This document shows positions 1-10,164 of a stretch of DNA of 64,000 nt, piece by piece. The DNA comes from Macrobrachium rosenbergii (lineage: Eukaryota > Arthropoda > Malacostraca > Decapoda > Palaemonidae), in NCBI RefSeq assembly GCF_040412425.1, contig NC_089741.1, positions 37,133,039 to 37,197,038 of the forward strand, in the 5' to 3' direction. The position numbers and the translations under genes were made by a program. The notes below the pieces were generated by a model. It searched no databases and was not told where the DNA came from. It was given only the letters and a program-made list of their open reading frames with translations. Within the stretch, counting starts at the first letter, position 1. Every line of letters begins with the position of its first letter.

Positions 1-322
1 AGCGCCCAAACGTGAAATAAGACGTAAACGAAATTATAATAAAAAAAAAAGTTACATCTACGTACAGTACTGACGCCAGCGTATACCCTCGTGCCCTTCA
101 TTCTGCCCTTGGAGGAATACCGAATATGGTCAAAACCCACTCCTGGAGAAAGGCTAGCTAGACGTTGCAAGTAATGGTGGGCGGCTTGCAAGGAAAGGCA
201 GGGCGCCCCACAACCGAGGCTTTGAGTGTCTGAAGTAGGCCACAGAAAATTCAGGGGTGCAAGGTCTAGTCATTATTAATCAGTTTGTTGCAGCCTCTTT
301 TTATCTTATTCGTGAGTGTTGC

Positions 323-324
<2 letters not shown>

Positions 325-363
<39 letters not shown>

Positions 364-421
364 CCCTGTTTTCATTACGTGCTATATAATACGAATGTGA
401 AGAAATTACTATCACTTGCAT

Positions 422-478
<57 letters not shown>

Positions 479-639
479 GAGAGAGAGAGGCATGGGATTC
501 ATTACGTGCTATATAATACGATTATGAAGAAATTGCGATCATTTGTAGAGAGAGAGAGAGAGAGAGATAGAGAGAAGCATGTTTTCATTACGTGCTACAT
601 AATACGAATATGAAGAAATTGCTATCACTTGCATAGCAA

Positions 640-681
<42 letters not shown>
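325..681. repeat. Compound (GA)n array with a repeated unique spacer
   Basis: Four (GA)n tracts (about 325-362, 424-489, 547-575 and 642-681) alternate with three copies of a ~57-bp unique spacer at 366-423, 491-546 and 580-641. The spacers share the order 'attacgtgctatataatacg' then 'gaagaaatt' then 'atca' and differ by a few substitutions. The array is therefore a tandem higher-order repeat whose units contain a microsatellite, not a simple microsatellite. Translations of it are Ser/Leu or Glu/Arg low-complexity and are not genes. Confidence 0.9.
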
Positions 682-683
<2 letters not shown>

Positions 684-1023
684 AGAGAGATCTAACATTG
701 CCTCCAATCTCAAGTGCTAAAAATATTCACTCTGCCAAAGAGTTGTAGCGTACCATCATTTCCACGCAAAGAGCGCTTGCGTTCATCAGCACGGGTGTTG
801 GAACAAGTAGGAAATAGGGGTGGGAAGGGGTTGGATGCTCAGTAGAGGATATATATATGGGGTTTATGTGTCTGTTGGGGGCAGGGGGTTGGGGTTGACG
901 GGTTACAGCTTGCCTTGGAGAGATGTTGCAGAGATGGATATAAAGTTCGGTTAGTATGTCAAGGGTGGGAGCTCAGATGATGCGGGTACAACCAAACCAT
1001 CTCTTATTTATTCGCCTGTCCTG

Positions 1024-1025
<2 letters not shown>
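682..1025. other. Unremarkable non-coding stretch
   Basis: Mixed-composition DNA, G-rich around 810-910, with no open frame of note and no repeat that I can see. Confidence 0.5.

Positions 1026-1092
<67 letters not shown>
1026..1092. repeat. (CT)n microsatellite
   Basis: An almost uninterrupted run of CT dinucleotides about 66 bases long. Confidence 0.95.
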
Positions 1093-1094
<2 letters not shown>

Positions 1095-1149
1095 CAGGAC
1101 GGTTGTCGCGTCACGGAGGAGGCTGTGAATGTTCTTTAACATTCTTTTA

Positions 1150-1890
1150 AGACCAATTCTTGCGACCTAGGGGCCAATTCTTATGACCAAAAGGCCAGTT
1201 ATTAAGACCAAAAAAGGCCAATTATTTGTGACCAAGGGTCAATTCTTATGACAAGAGGCCAGTTATTAATACTAAAAGGCCAATTCTTGTGACCAAGGGG
1301 CCAATTCTTATGACCTAAAGGCCAGTTATTAAGACCAAAGGCCAATTCTTATGACCTAAAGGCCAGTTATTAATACCAAAGGCCAATTCTTGTGACCAAG
1401 AGGCCAGTTATTAAGACCAAAAGTCAATTCTTATGGCCAAAGGCCAGTTATTAAGACCAAAGGACCAATTCTTATGACCAAGGGGCCAGTTATTAATACC
1501 AAAAGGCCAAATCTTGTGACCAAGGGGCCAGTTCTTATGACCAAGAGGCCAATTATTAAGACCAAAAGGCCAATTCGTATGACCAAGAGGCCAGTTAATA
1601 CCCAAAAGGCCAATTCATGTGACCAAGAGGCCAGCTATTAAGACCAAAAGTCAATTCTTATGGCCAAAAGGCCAGTTATTAAGACCAAAAGACCAATTCT
1701 TATGACCAAGGCCAGTTATTAATACCAATAGGCTAAATCTTATGACCAAGGGGCCAATTCTTATGACCAAGAGGCCAGTTATTAAGACCAAAAGGCCAAT
1801 TCTTATGACCAAAAGGCCAGTTATTAAGACCAAAAGACTTATTCTTATGACCAAGAGGCCAGTTATCAAGACCAAAAGGCCAATTGTTAG
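1150..1890. repeat. Minisatellite with ~40-bp units made of ~20-bp half-units
   Basis: About 18 tandem units read 'ggccaattcttatgaccaa' followed by 'ggccagttattaagaccaa', so a half-unit of ~20 bp alternates between two versions. Units differ by small indels (aag/aaag/aaaag) and substitutions. Long open frames on the minus strand (Asn-Trp-Pro-Leu-Gly-His type repeats) follow from the repeat lacking stops in those frames; nothing else suggests coding. Confidence 0.92.
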
Positions 1891-2229
1891 ACTGGCAACC
1901 TAAGGTCGTGAAATGGCGTGACCTGACCTAAATTATTAACATAACCCATTTTAGAGGCTGGGCTCTTGTACCTTGGACGCATGCGTAGTGGTATATCTGG
2001 ACTTCAGTTATCAGAAGTATTGGTTTGCAATAACTCAGTTAAGTTGCAAAGAACGAGAACGTAGTTGCTCGTTGATTAAATTAATTTCTTTTTTTTTTTT
2101 TTACAAATTTCATTAATTTTCCAGTGTCTCTCCATCGTGTATTTGTATTTTTATTATCGTAATGACTTTCTACTTTTATTGAAGTTTGTTTTAACAGAAT
2201 TATGGACAAGTTGGCCTTGTTGATTCTCA
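1891..2229. other. Non-coding spacer
   Basis: AT-rich sequence with a T-run near 2090-2102. It carries no gene or repeat of note. The phrase 'gacaagttggccttgttgat' just before 2230 recurs before the next TCC tract at ~2363. Confidence 0.5.
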
Positions 2230-2440
2230 TCCTCCTCCTCCTCCTCCTCCTCCTCCTCCTCCTCCTCCTCCTCCTCCTCCTCCTCCTCCTCCTCCTCCTC
2301 CTCCTCCTCTTCTTTTTCTTCTTCTTCCTATTTTTATTGAAGTTTGTTTAACAAAATCGAGGACAAGTTGGCCTTGTTGATCCCCTCCTCCTCCTCCTCC
2401 TCCTCCTCCTCCTCCTCCTCCTCCTCCTCCTCCTCCTCCT
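2230..2440. repeat. Two (TCC)n tracts in a tandemly repeated context
   Basis: (TCC)n runs occupy 2230-2308 and 2384-2440. Each is preceded by the same ~60 bp ('tttttattgaagtttgttt', then 'acaagttggccttgttgat'), so the unit of duplication is spacer plus microsatellite, as at 325-681. The assembly breaks 60 bases later. Confidence 0.9.
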
Positions 2441-2499
2441 TCTTCAAATCCCAATTTAGTCTCGACCGAATAACCCCCAGACGAAATCTACTTTTCACG

Positions 2500-2999
2500 N
2501 NNNNNNNNNNNNNNNNNNNNNNNNNNNNNNNNNNNNNNNNNNNNNNNNNNNNNNNNNNNNNNNNNNNNNNNNNNNNNNNNNNNNNNNNNNNNNNNNNNNN
2601 NNNNNNNNNNNNNNNNNNNNNNNNNNNNNNNNNNNNNNNNNNNNNNNNNNNNNNNNNNNNNNNNNNNNNNNNNNNNNNNNNNNNNNNNNNNNNNNNNNNN
2701 NNNNNNNNNNNNNNNNNNNNNNNNNNNNNNNNNNNNNNNNNNNNNNNNNNNNNNNNNNNNNNNNNNNNNNNNNNNNNNNNNNNNNNNNNNNNNNNNNNNN
2801 NNNNNNNNNNNNNNNNNNNNNNNNNNNNNNNNNNNNNNNNNNNNNNNNNNNNNNNNNNNNNNNNNNNNNNNNNNNNNNNNNNNNNNNNNNNNNNNNNNNN
2901 NNNNNNNNNNNNNNNNNNNNNNNNNNNNNNNNNNNNNNNNNNNNNNNNNNNNNNNNNNNNNNNNNNNNNNNNNNNNNNNNNNNNNNNNNNNNNNNNNNN
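2500..2999. other. Assembly gap of 500 N
   Basis: Exactly 500 unknown bases, typical of a default-size scaffold gap, so the true length is unknown. It lies next to a trinucleotide array and probably hides the left end of the DIRS element. Confidence 0.98.
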
Positions 3000-3549
3000 A
3001 GTTGTAATAGTGTTGAAGCTTTTTAATCAGTTCTTTTTTTCAACCCCCCTGCCTGTGTCCAAATATTTCAGCCAAATGTTGGTTTTTCTGAAGATGTCCT
3101 GATGAAAAAAACAGTCAAATATTGGATTAATTCAGCGGTATGTTCTCATGATTTATGGTTCAATTATTCATATGAGGGGAATTATTGCAATAAATTTATT
3201 AGTTTGGAACTTATAAGGTGTATGTCAGCTAAGTGTGTAGCTCCTGTAGAATCTGACTTGTTTCAAGCATTCAAGTAACCCACAGACATTCAAAGTCACA
3301 AGTATTTGCCTAACAGCTGCACTACAATAATTGTGTTATGAATTCCTCAGATCTTCCCTGCCGCCATACCGGTTGCATCGTTAAGAATTTTGCTCGTTTG
3401 GCCCGTGTTTTTTCACAGAGTTTTGGTGAAGTACTCTTTGGCTTTGGCTTGTTTTTTGGATTTGCTTTGGATTTTCTGAAATCTTTTAGGTATTGTTGGT
3501 TTTGACCTTTGCTCGTTTTGATCTCTCTTACGATTTTTCTCTTTCCAAG
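3000..3549 (+). other. Probable 5' non-coding part of the DIRS element
   Basis: No gene is visible. Between about 3330 and 3549 the sequence runs open into the gag frame but has no ATG until 3550. I looked for a left copy of the terminal arm seen at 9498-9560 and did not find one, so the left terminus is in the gap or deleted. Confidence 0.45.
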
Positions 3550-4686
3550 ATGTCTGACTCTGTTTCGAGTGTGAGAATGTGTGTGAGGGGGTGTAAAACC
3601 CGGCTTGCTAAAGCCGCGTTGGATCCCCACTCTACTTGTGTAAATTGCAGAGGTAAGAATTGTAAGTTAAAGGACAGATGTGATGAATGTTTGGGTTTAT
3701 CAGAGAAAGAGTGGATGGTTTACTACCGCTATGTTTCTAAGCTTGAAAGGGATAGGATCAGAAGAGCTGGGAGTAGTAAATCTCGCTCTTCTAGAGATAG
3801 TCAGGAAATTGAAGATTCTCCTCTTATTATCAATCCTATTATTCATTCCCCGGTAGTGGTAGTCCCAGAACCCGCCACTGATACTGATAAGGAAGCAACC
3901 TTGAAGGACATGATGACAGCCATTCAAACCCTTGACAAAAGGTAGAATCCTTCGCAAGAGACAGAGAGGATTTATGGTCGAATGAGAGATCTGAAACATT
4001 CAAGTGTTAATGAGAAAAATAAAAGTGCAAGTGTTGTGGAGGGTGCGATTGCTCGGTCCTGTCGTGCTCCTAGTCCTAGACCTCTTCCAAGCTCACCAAC
4101 CCCTGTGAGAAGGAATGTCGACAGGCGAAGGGAGGCGAGAGGCTTTAGCTACCGAGCAGTCGACCCCTCGAGCGTACCTGTTGACGCTTCCCAGGACGCT
4201 CACCCTCGCCATAGGAAAGGCGAGGTTAAAGTGTTTTCGTCCTCGTCGGAAGACGCTGTTACTAGACGGGGCTGGCGTCATACATCCGTATCGAGACCCC
4301 TCAAAAGGAAACTTCCTTCTGTGGAGCGGCGTCGGGATTTGACGCTTCCTACTCCGGGATGTAGTCACTGGAGCAGTCCAGAGCGTTCCCCTCTTAGCTC
4401 GGACGATTGCTCTCCGGTGAAAAGCAGACGTATGTTGTCGCACGGGCGGCCGTCTGCTTCCGCTGAAGACGAAATGAGATCGGAAGCGTCCCCGGAACGT
4501 CATTTCCAACGTCTCATCGAACAAAATGAATTAGTAGCTGATATTGCGGCTCCCCCTGTCGATCCCCAACAGCAGGTAGCTCCGCAAATCAGTCTAATTC
4601 AGGACATGCAACAGAAACTCTCTTCCCTGATGCAAGTCTTGCAGCCTGCAGAAAAGAAGGATGCAGACTTTTGTCCACCTGTGGCT

Positions 4687-4896
4687 GTACGTCACCCTGA
4701 GGAAACTTTTGACCGATGTCGCACAGGCGGCCAGTTCTCAAGTGACTTCAAGGTGCGGCGGGACGGTGAACGTGGGAAAAATGTTTCGCCTATTCAAGAG
4801 GCCTCAATCATTGTACGTCAGCCTGAGGAAGCTTTTGACAGATGTTGCACAGGCGGCCAGTTCTCAAGCGACCTTAAGGTTGGGCGGGACAACGAT
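4687..4896 (+). repeat. 126-bp direct duplication within gag
   Basis: The ~78-bp block starting 'gtacgtcaccctgagga' at 4687 recurs as 'gtacgtcagcctgagga' at 4813. The spacing of 126 bp keeps the frame (42 codons). Both copies encode PEE-FDRC-TGGQFSSD with few substitutions. Confidence 0.88.
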
Positions 4897-4905
4897 CGTC
4901 AGAAG

Positions 4906-5150
4906 TCTGGACGCCAGGACGCCTGAGTTGCTCAAGAGGATGGACGCCAGGACGCCAGGCGTCAAGAGCTTGGACGCCAGGACGCCAGGCGTCAAGAATC
5001 TGGACGCCAAGACGCCAGGCGTCAAGAATCTGGACGCCAAGACGCCAGGCGTCATGAGGCTGGACGCCATACTTTATTACTACAAGAAGATGGACGCCAA
5101 GACACCAGACGTCAAGAGACTGGACACCAGGACGCCGAGCGTCAAGGTGA
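4906..5150 (+). repeat. 30-bp tandem array inside gag (decapeptide repeat)
   Basis: Units begin at 4908, 4941, 4971, 5001, 5031, 5061, 5091 and 5121: one 33-bp step, then six exact 30-bp steps. In the gag frame the consensus is G-R-Q-D-A-R-R-Q-E-S, a highly charged Arg/Gln/Asp decapeptide. Step lengths are all multiples of three, so the array preserves the frame. The TGA at 4924 falls inside the first unit. The alternative frame that spells L-D-A-R-T-P-G-V-K is open but is not the gag frame. Confidence 0.9.
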
Positions 5151-6199
5151 TATTTTGAAAGACGTCGCTACTTTGGTTTTTGGTCAATCAGAAGAAGAGA
5201 TTGATGATATCCCTCAGTCTCCTGTGGATCATATCGAAGAAGTTTCAGAAGACGATGATAGTGAAGGCCATCAACTTTCATCAGACTTCAAAAATCTTAT
5301 GAAACTTTTTGCGGAAGTTTTCCCTGAATACTTTATTCTGACGGCTCCTCGTTCCCCACCTTCAGAATTTACTCTTGGGAAGGCGTCTAAGGGGTCAGCT
5401 TTTATGAGGATGGTTTTGTCCCGCTCGTCCAAGAGAGCTCTTAAAATGATGAACGAATGGATGCTTTCAAAAAAGGAACAAGGAAAGACGGCCTTTGCTT
5501 TTCCTCCAGCCAAACTAGCTTCAAGATCGAGCGTTTGGTATCAAACTGGAGAATCGTTCGGCCTTGGAATACCTGCCTCTTCCCAAGGAGACTTCTCGAA
5601 TCTTGTTGACTCATCTCGCCGAGTGGCCATGGGGAGAATGAAGTTTTGTTGGTCAACATCAGAGACCGACCATCATCTCAAGGTCTCTTCCGCACTATGG
5701 AGGTATGTTTAATTTCTTGACTGGTGCTTGAGCCTGGGATCTTAAGCTTCTGAAGTCGGACTCTATTACTTTGTGAGTTTCATGTCCTAACTGTAGCGGA
5801 CAAGGCAGTTAGGATGATCTCAAAGAGCCATGTCTCACTTTGGTACGGGCCTCAAAGAAGAGGGCCTTGCTTGGTGACTCTACTGCAGCCTGCCCTTCTG
5901 CAAAGGGCAGAATTATTGTTCGCTCTCCTTTGTCCAAACCATCTGTTTCCCCCAGTCCTGGGATTCGGCCATTTCCGCTAGTCTTAAGGAGAACCACACA
6001 AGATCTTATATCCAAAGACTTCTAGAAGTCCTCCAACGATTTTCATCACTAAAAAGAGTTCAGCTTCTGTGTTCAGAAGATCTCAGCCCTTTGAGGAACC
6101 CTCAGGTAGAGGTTCCTCCATGAGAAGAGGCTCACAACAAGAAGTGGCTCTAGAAAGGAAGGACCTGGCGTTTTCCCCTCCAGGCAGCCGGTAGGTGCC

Positions 6200-7130
6200 A
6201 GGCTGTTCAACTTCTGCAGGTGTGGAAGAAAAGAGGGCGGATCTTTGGTCCATTCCAACTACTCAGAATGGATACAAAATCCCTTTCTAAGAAAAGCCCC
6301 GTTTTAGACAAACCAATCAGGATCTGTCGCTCTTACAGAGACGAGTCCAGGCACAGATTCTTTTTGGGAGTTTCCTTATTATTGCAGAAAAGAGCCGTGA
6401 GAAAGTTCAAAATCTGGATTTGCCAGATTTTACAACAGCCTTTCCTGGTTCCCAAGAGCCGGGAGAGTGGGAGACCAGTACTAGATGGAGTGCCTCAGCG
6501 TCTTTGTACAAAAGCACGAAGTTCACCATGGAAACAACAAAATCCAGTGTTGGGGCAGTCCAGACCAGGGGACTGGATGGTTTCTCTGGATCTTACAAGA
6601 TACATATCTCACATTCCATTCATCCTCAAGAAATACCTGAGATTCGTCTTCAAGGAAAGTGAGTCTTCCAGTTCAGAGCTCTTTGCTTCGACCTAAGCAC
6701 TGCGCCCCAAATATTCACCAGGCTGATGTCGAATGTAGGGAATGCTGCACACGAGAGGCATCAGGGCCCTCTGTATCTGGACAGCTGGCTCTCGGGCACC
6801 CTTCCCTCAATCGCTGTCTGGGAGGAACTTCAAACGACCAATCTGTTTATCAGAGGATCAGGACTTCTGGTAAACAGGCAGAAATAACATCTAACCCATC
6901 TCAAGGGTCCTGTATCTAGGATGAGATTCAGTCTCAGGATTTTCGGGCTTTTCTGTCACCATCAAGGATGGAACAGGCCTTAGTAAATAAAGGTTTCTGG
7001 AAGCCGGATGTGTGCTTTCGTGAGGAATGGATGAGCCTGCTGGGGACCCTTTCTTTGCTAGGAGCAGTTTTGTTTCCTTAGGAAAACTAAACCTTCGCCC
7101 ACTCCAATTCCACCTCAGTCGGTATTGGAG
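6200..7130 (+). pseudogene. Reverse transcriptase of the DIRS element, shattered
   Basis: RT fragments lie in several frames. The frame open at 6220-6696 holds FLVPKSRESGRPVLDG and GDWMVSLDLT, the finger and first-Asp (SLDL) regions; the residues after SLDL that should read as an aromatic-His-Ile-Pro box are disrupted. A second frame near 6500-6540 holds the basic KFTMET segment. A third frame from 6663 holds FRALCFDLSTAPQIFTRLM and then, at 6774-6785, YLDS where active RTs have YxDD. At least three frameshifts separate the blocks, and the second catalytic Asp is replaced by Ser. About 300 bp between 6800 and 7130 is weakly readable thumb/connection sequence with stops. The family would copy RNA into DNA, but this copy cannot. 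Confidence 0.8.
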
Positions 7131-7173
7131 CAGAAAGGGCTAGAGATACAGTGTCATCCCCATTTCAGAGGCG

Positions 7174-8064
7174 ATGAAACAATGCGTTCAGTGGTGGAAC
7201 GACCCAGTCAAGCTTCAGGAGGGCCTTTCATTAAAACAGAGGAACCCAGACCTAGTGTTGTTCTCCGACGCGTCGGACTCGGGGTGGGGAGCAACACTGG
7301 GAAAGTTGGAAGTATCGGGATCCTGGACCAGAGAGCAAGAGAAGCTCCACATAAATCAAAAGGAGCTGACTGCAATATTTTTAGCCCTCAAAGAGTTACA
7401 ACACTCAGTCCAAGACAAGGTCGTACAGGTCAACTCCGACAACACGACAGCGTTGGCCTACATCAACAAGCAAGGCGGAACCCACTCCAGGTCGCTGTAC
7501 GAAACGTCGAGGCAGCTCCTTCTCTGGGCCAAAGAGAAGAATGTGACATTATTGACACGTTTCATTCAAGGGGAAAGGAATGTGAGAGCAGACAGTCTGA
7601 GCAGGAAAGGTCAAGTTCTGGCAACAGAATGGACTCTTCACCAAGATGTCTGCAGAGAATTGTGGCGGATTTGGGGACGTCCATGCATAGACCTCTTCGC
7701 CACGGCTCAAACGAAGAGGATGGAGACGTACTGCTCTCCTGTGCCAGATCCCGAGGCAACGCACATAGATGCGTTCCTTTTAAATTGGTCCAACCTAGAC
7801 GTTTACGCTTTTCCCCCGTTCAAGATCATAAACAAAGTCATTCAGAAGTTCGTGTCCCACGAGAGCACCAGGATGACTCTAGTGGTCCCCTTTTGGCCGA
7901 CAAGAGAATGGTTCACAGAGGTGCGGGAATGGATGATGGACACGCCAAGAAGTCTGCCTCTAAGACCAGATCTACTCAAACAACCCCACTTGGAAAGGTA
8001 TCACCAAAACCTCCAAGGTCTACAGCTAACTGCCTTCAGACTATCGAAAAACTGCAAGAGCTAG
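7174..8064 (+). CDS. RNase H region of the DIRS pol ORF, open frame
   Basis: An open frame of 296 codons is read from an internal Met; the real pol start lies upstream in the broken RT, so this is the surviving 3' half of pol. RNase H removes the RNA strand of RNA/DNA hybrids during element replication. All four expected acidic residues are present: D32 in FSDASDSGWGA, E64 in NQKELTAI, D89 in VNSDNTTA and D140 in NVRADSLSR. Residues ~150-290 (DLFATAQTKRMETYCSPVPD, AFPPFKII, VVPFWPTREWF) form the conserved block that follows RNase H in DIRS elements, of unassigned role. It ends at TAG 8062-8064, overlapping the first codons of the recombinase frame at 8060. Retention of a full frame beside a wrecked RT is probably chance plus young age. 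Confidence 0.85.
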   Translation: MKQCVQWWNDPVKLQEGLSLKQRNPDLVLFSDASDSGWGATLGKLEVSGSWTREQEKLHINQKELTAIFLALKELQHSVQDKVVQVNSDNTTALAYINKQGGTHSRSLYETSRQLLLWAKEKNVTLLTRFIQGERNVRADSLSRKGQVLATEWTLHQDVCRELWRIWGRPCIDLFATAQTKRMETYCSPVPDPEATHIDAFLLNWSNLDVYAFPPFKIINKVIQKFVSHESTRMTLVVPFWPTREWFTEVREWMMDTPRSLPLRPDLLKQPHLERYHQNLQGLQLTAFRLSKNCKS

Positions 8065-9099
8065 AGGTTTTTCGAAGGAGGCAGCTGGAGCGATCGCAAG
8101 AGCAAGGAGGTCGTCTACCATCAGGGTATACCAATCCAAGTGGGATATTTTTAGAGGTTGGTGTAAGGACAACTCCGTTTCCTCTTCCAGTACCTCTGCG
8201 ACCCAGATAGCGGATTTCTTCTTTACCTTAAGAGGAGACGTAACTTTTCAGCCTCGACTATTAAGGGATACAGGAGCATGTTGGCAGCTGTCTTCAGACA
8301 CAGAAACTTGGATTTGTCTGCCAATAAGGATCTCCAAGATCTTCTCAGATCATTCGAGACTACCAAGGAGAAAAGTCAGAACTCACCAGCGTGGAACCTA
8401 GACGTGGTCCTAAAGTTTCTCATGTCCGATAGGTTCGAACCTTTGCAAGAGATTTCATTTAAAGATCTCACAATGAAGACTCTATTTTTGGTTTGCTTGG
8501 CGACAGCTAAAAGAGTCAGTGAAGTACATGCCTTCAATAAAACTGTCGGTTTTAGGAACGGCAAAGCTATCTGCTCTCTACAACTGGGGTTTTTAGCTAA
8601 GAATGAACGCCCTTCACAACCATGGCCCAAGGCTTTCGAGATTACGAATCTGACAGAGATCGCAGGTGAGGAGTTAGAGAGAGTCCTCTGTCCGGTAAGA
8701 GCTCTGAGAGTGTACCTGCAAAGGACGAAGAGTTTACGAGGCAAGTCAGAGGCGCTTTGGTGTTCAGTTAAGAAGCCCTCTCTACCAATGTCAAAGAATG
8801 CGTTATCCTTTTTCATAAGACAGTTGATAAGGGAAGTGCATTCAGAATGTAGTGAAGCGGACCTTAAGCTTCTAAAGGTTGAAACCCATGAGGTCAGAGC
8901 GGTTGCAACCTCTGTAGCCTTTAGACAGAATAGGTCCCTACAAAGTATCATGGACTCTACCTTCTGGAGAAGCAAGTCAGTGTTTGCCTCACACTACTTG
9001 AAGCAAGTACAAACACTTTATGACGACTGCTATACACTGGGACCATTTATAGCAGCTAACTCAGTAGTGGGAGAAGGGACTACCCCTGCAATCCCATAA
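8060..9099 (+). pseudogene. Tyrosine recombinase (DIRS integrase), one frameshift
   Basis: This is the phage-integrase-like enzyme that DIRS elements use instead of a DDE integrase. The N-terminal core-binding part starts in one frame at 8060 (RSSTIRVYQSKWDIFRGW) and moves to the next frame around 8230-8250. From the internal ATG at 8278 a 273-codon frame runs to TAA 9099. Counting from 8278, the catalytic set is complete: R79 in AKRVSEV, the H204-x-x-R207 box in HEVRAVATS, W230 in the HxxR-distal position, and nucleophile Y240 in SHYLK. Ending the frame ~20 residues past LGPFIAA also fits the family. So the catalytic domain is intact while the N-terminal fusion is broken by a single frameshift. 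Sequencing or assembly error at that point cannot be excluded. Confidence 0.88.
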
Positions 9100-9460
9100 A
9101 TCGATGCCCTTGATTCTTGCCTTGGAATAGTTGTAATGTTATGGTTGTTTGTGGAGATTGGACGCAATCTTTTAATCATTGATTTTAGTCAGGTAATCAG
9201 TTTGTTCCTTGGCAGCGCCCAGAACAAGGGGTATTATAGGTTGTCTGTCACATAGAGGTTGGTACACCGGTTGGCAGCTCCTAGAGGTCTTCAGCCCCTG
9301 AGTGGATCGCTGGACCTCTTAAGGAAAGCAGACATAATGAGGGGAGTTCATTGAAGTCAGCTTCCTTAAACCAGGTAAGAACCTTAAGTTGGTTTATTAA
9401 CCCTTAAGCAAAATTCCAAAGATGTTGGCTGTCTCTGACCCTCCACCAAAGGTGTCAATC
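9100..9460 (+). other. DIRS 3' non-coding region
   Basis: No open frame of note. The stretch lies between the recombinase stop and the first terminal arm and is presumably element sequence. It contains 'ccaggtaag' at ~9373, a short version of the arm core seen again at 9478. Confidence 0.5.
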
Positions 9461-9782
9461 AGCTATATATATAACTACCAGGTAAGTCAGATGTTTAAAA
9501 ATGATATTTTCATAATAAAATAAATTTTTGAACATACTTACCTGGTAGTTATATATGATTAAATTCCCACCCTCCTCCTCTAGAGACTAGGGGCATGGAA
9601 GATCTGAGGAACAGTTGGAATGGTTCAAGGTACCTGGGTAGAGGGCGCACTTGTGGTACACCTGACTACCCATCGGCGATTGCCGCGAGTTTTGAAATTC
9701 TTCCAAGGTCAGGGACTTAAGCTATATATATAACTACCAGGTAAGTATGTTCAAAATTTATTTTATTATGAAAATATCATTT
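9461..9782. repeat. DIRS right-end arms: three-part inverted repeat
   Basis: Arm A at 9498-9560 (with 'ttttcataataaaat', 'gaacatacttacctgg') and its reverse complement A' at 9718-9782 (with 'ccaggtaagtatgttc', 'ttttattatgaaaa') match over ~60 bases. A partial A' copy ('ctatatatataactaccagg') also sits at 9464-9487, directly before arm A, so 9473-9549 can fold on itself as well. A GC-richer block beginning 'cccaccctcctcc' follows arm A. I read this as the internal complementary region plus the right terminal repeat of the DIRS element. A MITE-like insertion with ~60-bp inverted repeats is the alternative. Confidence 0.75.
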
Positions 9783-10164
9783 CTAGGTGGATTTAGAATT
9801 AGAATCACTAAGAAGAGTAGGAATTCTAATTTATGAAGTATTCAGGAAGAGTAGTTGAACGTGCAGTCTTATTTGGGTTCAGGTTTGGTTGGCGCCTTCT
9901 TAATATTTAGGTCTCTCATTTAGATCAATCGTCGGTTTTATTTCCTGCTTCGTGCTCTGTGCAACAAAGGTTTCCAGATCCATGGAAGGTCGTTCAGATT
10001 TGGTTTCTGATGTATCTGGTTCTGAATTTTTGTTTTTTCCTTGAATACTCCTTCGAAAGTTCCTTTTACTTCAAGGGTTAAAATTTTTTTCGTCTTGCGA
10101 TGGTGATAATTCTGGCGATCGAATTTTCCATATTCATGATCATGTCTTAAAGAATTTTCTGATT

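Larger units (their letters stand above)
3550..6030 (+). pseudogene. DIRS gag-like ORF, interrupted
   Basis: The start is the ATG at 3550 (context aagATGtct). One frame then carries the protein to 5712 with only two in-frame stops, TAG at 3943 and TGA at 4924. Near the N-terminus a Cys/His cluster (C11, C15, H27, C30, C33, C38, C44, C47 counted from 3550) looks like the zinc-binding segment of DIRS gag proteins. A Ser/Arg/Pro-rich middle contains a 126-bp duplication and a 30-bp tandem array. From 5155 to 5712 lies an acidic stretch and then a conserved-looking block (SPPSEFTLGKA, FAFPPAKL, WYQTGESFGLGIPASSQGDF, LVDSSRR) that I recognise from DIRS gag. Past 5712 the C-terminal part continues in other frames to about 6030 (for example LISKDF at 6008-6025). 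Gag presumably packages element RNA. Both stops look like simple point changes, so this was one ORF. Confidence 0.8.
3000..9782 (+). mobile_element. DIRS-like tyrosine-recombinase retrotransposon, degenerate copy
   Basis: The domain order gag, reverse transcriptase, RNase H, tyrosine recombinase is the DIRS order. LTR elements would have a DDE integrase and protease, and none is visible. After the recombinase come ~360 bp of non-coding DNA and a group of inverted arms (9461-9782), matching the known DIRS layout of internal complementary region plus terminal repeat. DIRS elements integrate via a circular intermediate and make no target duplication. The right boundary near 9782 is inferred from the last arm; the left boundary is unknown because of the gap. 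The copy is inactive: gag has two stops and frameshifts, RT is shattered, and the recombinase carries a frameshift. Confidence 0.88.

Noticed and set aside
266..1150. Open frames rich in Ser-Leu or Arg-Glu over GA/CT tracts (also at 20071-20669, 21757-21972, 25082-25730, 42799-42990, 60246-60745).
   Set aside because: They are the direct translation of dinucleotide repeats, which lack stops in these frames; no domain or start context supports them.
1411..1875. Minus-strand frames with N-W-P-L-G-H repeats.
   Set aside because: Product of the 40-bp minisatellite; the same array is open in two minus frames at once, so openness is not evidence of coding.
4661..5158. 165-codon plus-strand frame with L-D-A-R-T-P-G-V-K repeats.
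   Set aside because: It is out of frame with the gag blocks before and after the array; gag-frame sequence continues through the array into 5155-5712.
7125..8210. 361-codon plus-strand frame overlapping the RNase H region.
   Set aside because: It is a shadow frame: the RNase H acidic motifs all lie in the 7174-8064 frame, and this one has no recognisable motif.
3000..9099. Reading the element as a Ty3/gypsy or retrovirus-like LTR element.
   Set aside because: There is a tyrosine recombinase in place of a DDE integrase, no protease motif, no long terminal direct repeats and no env-like frame.
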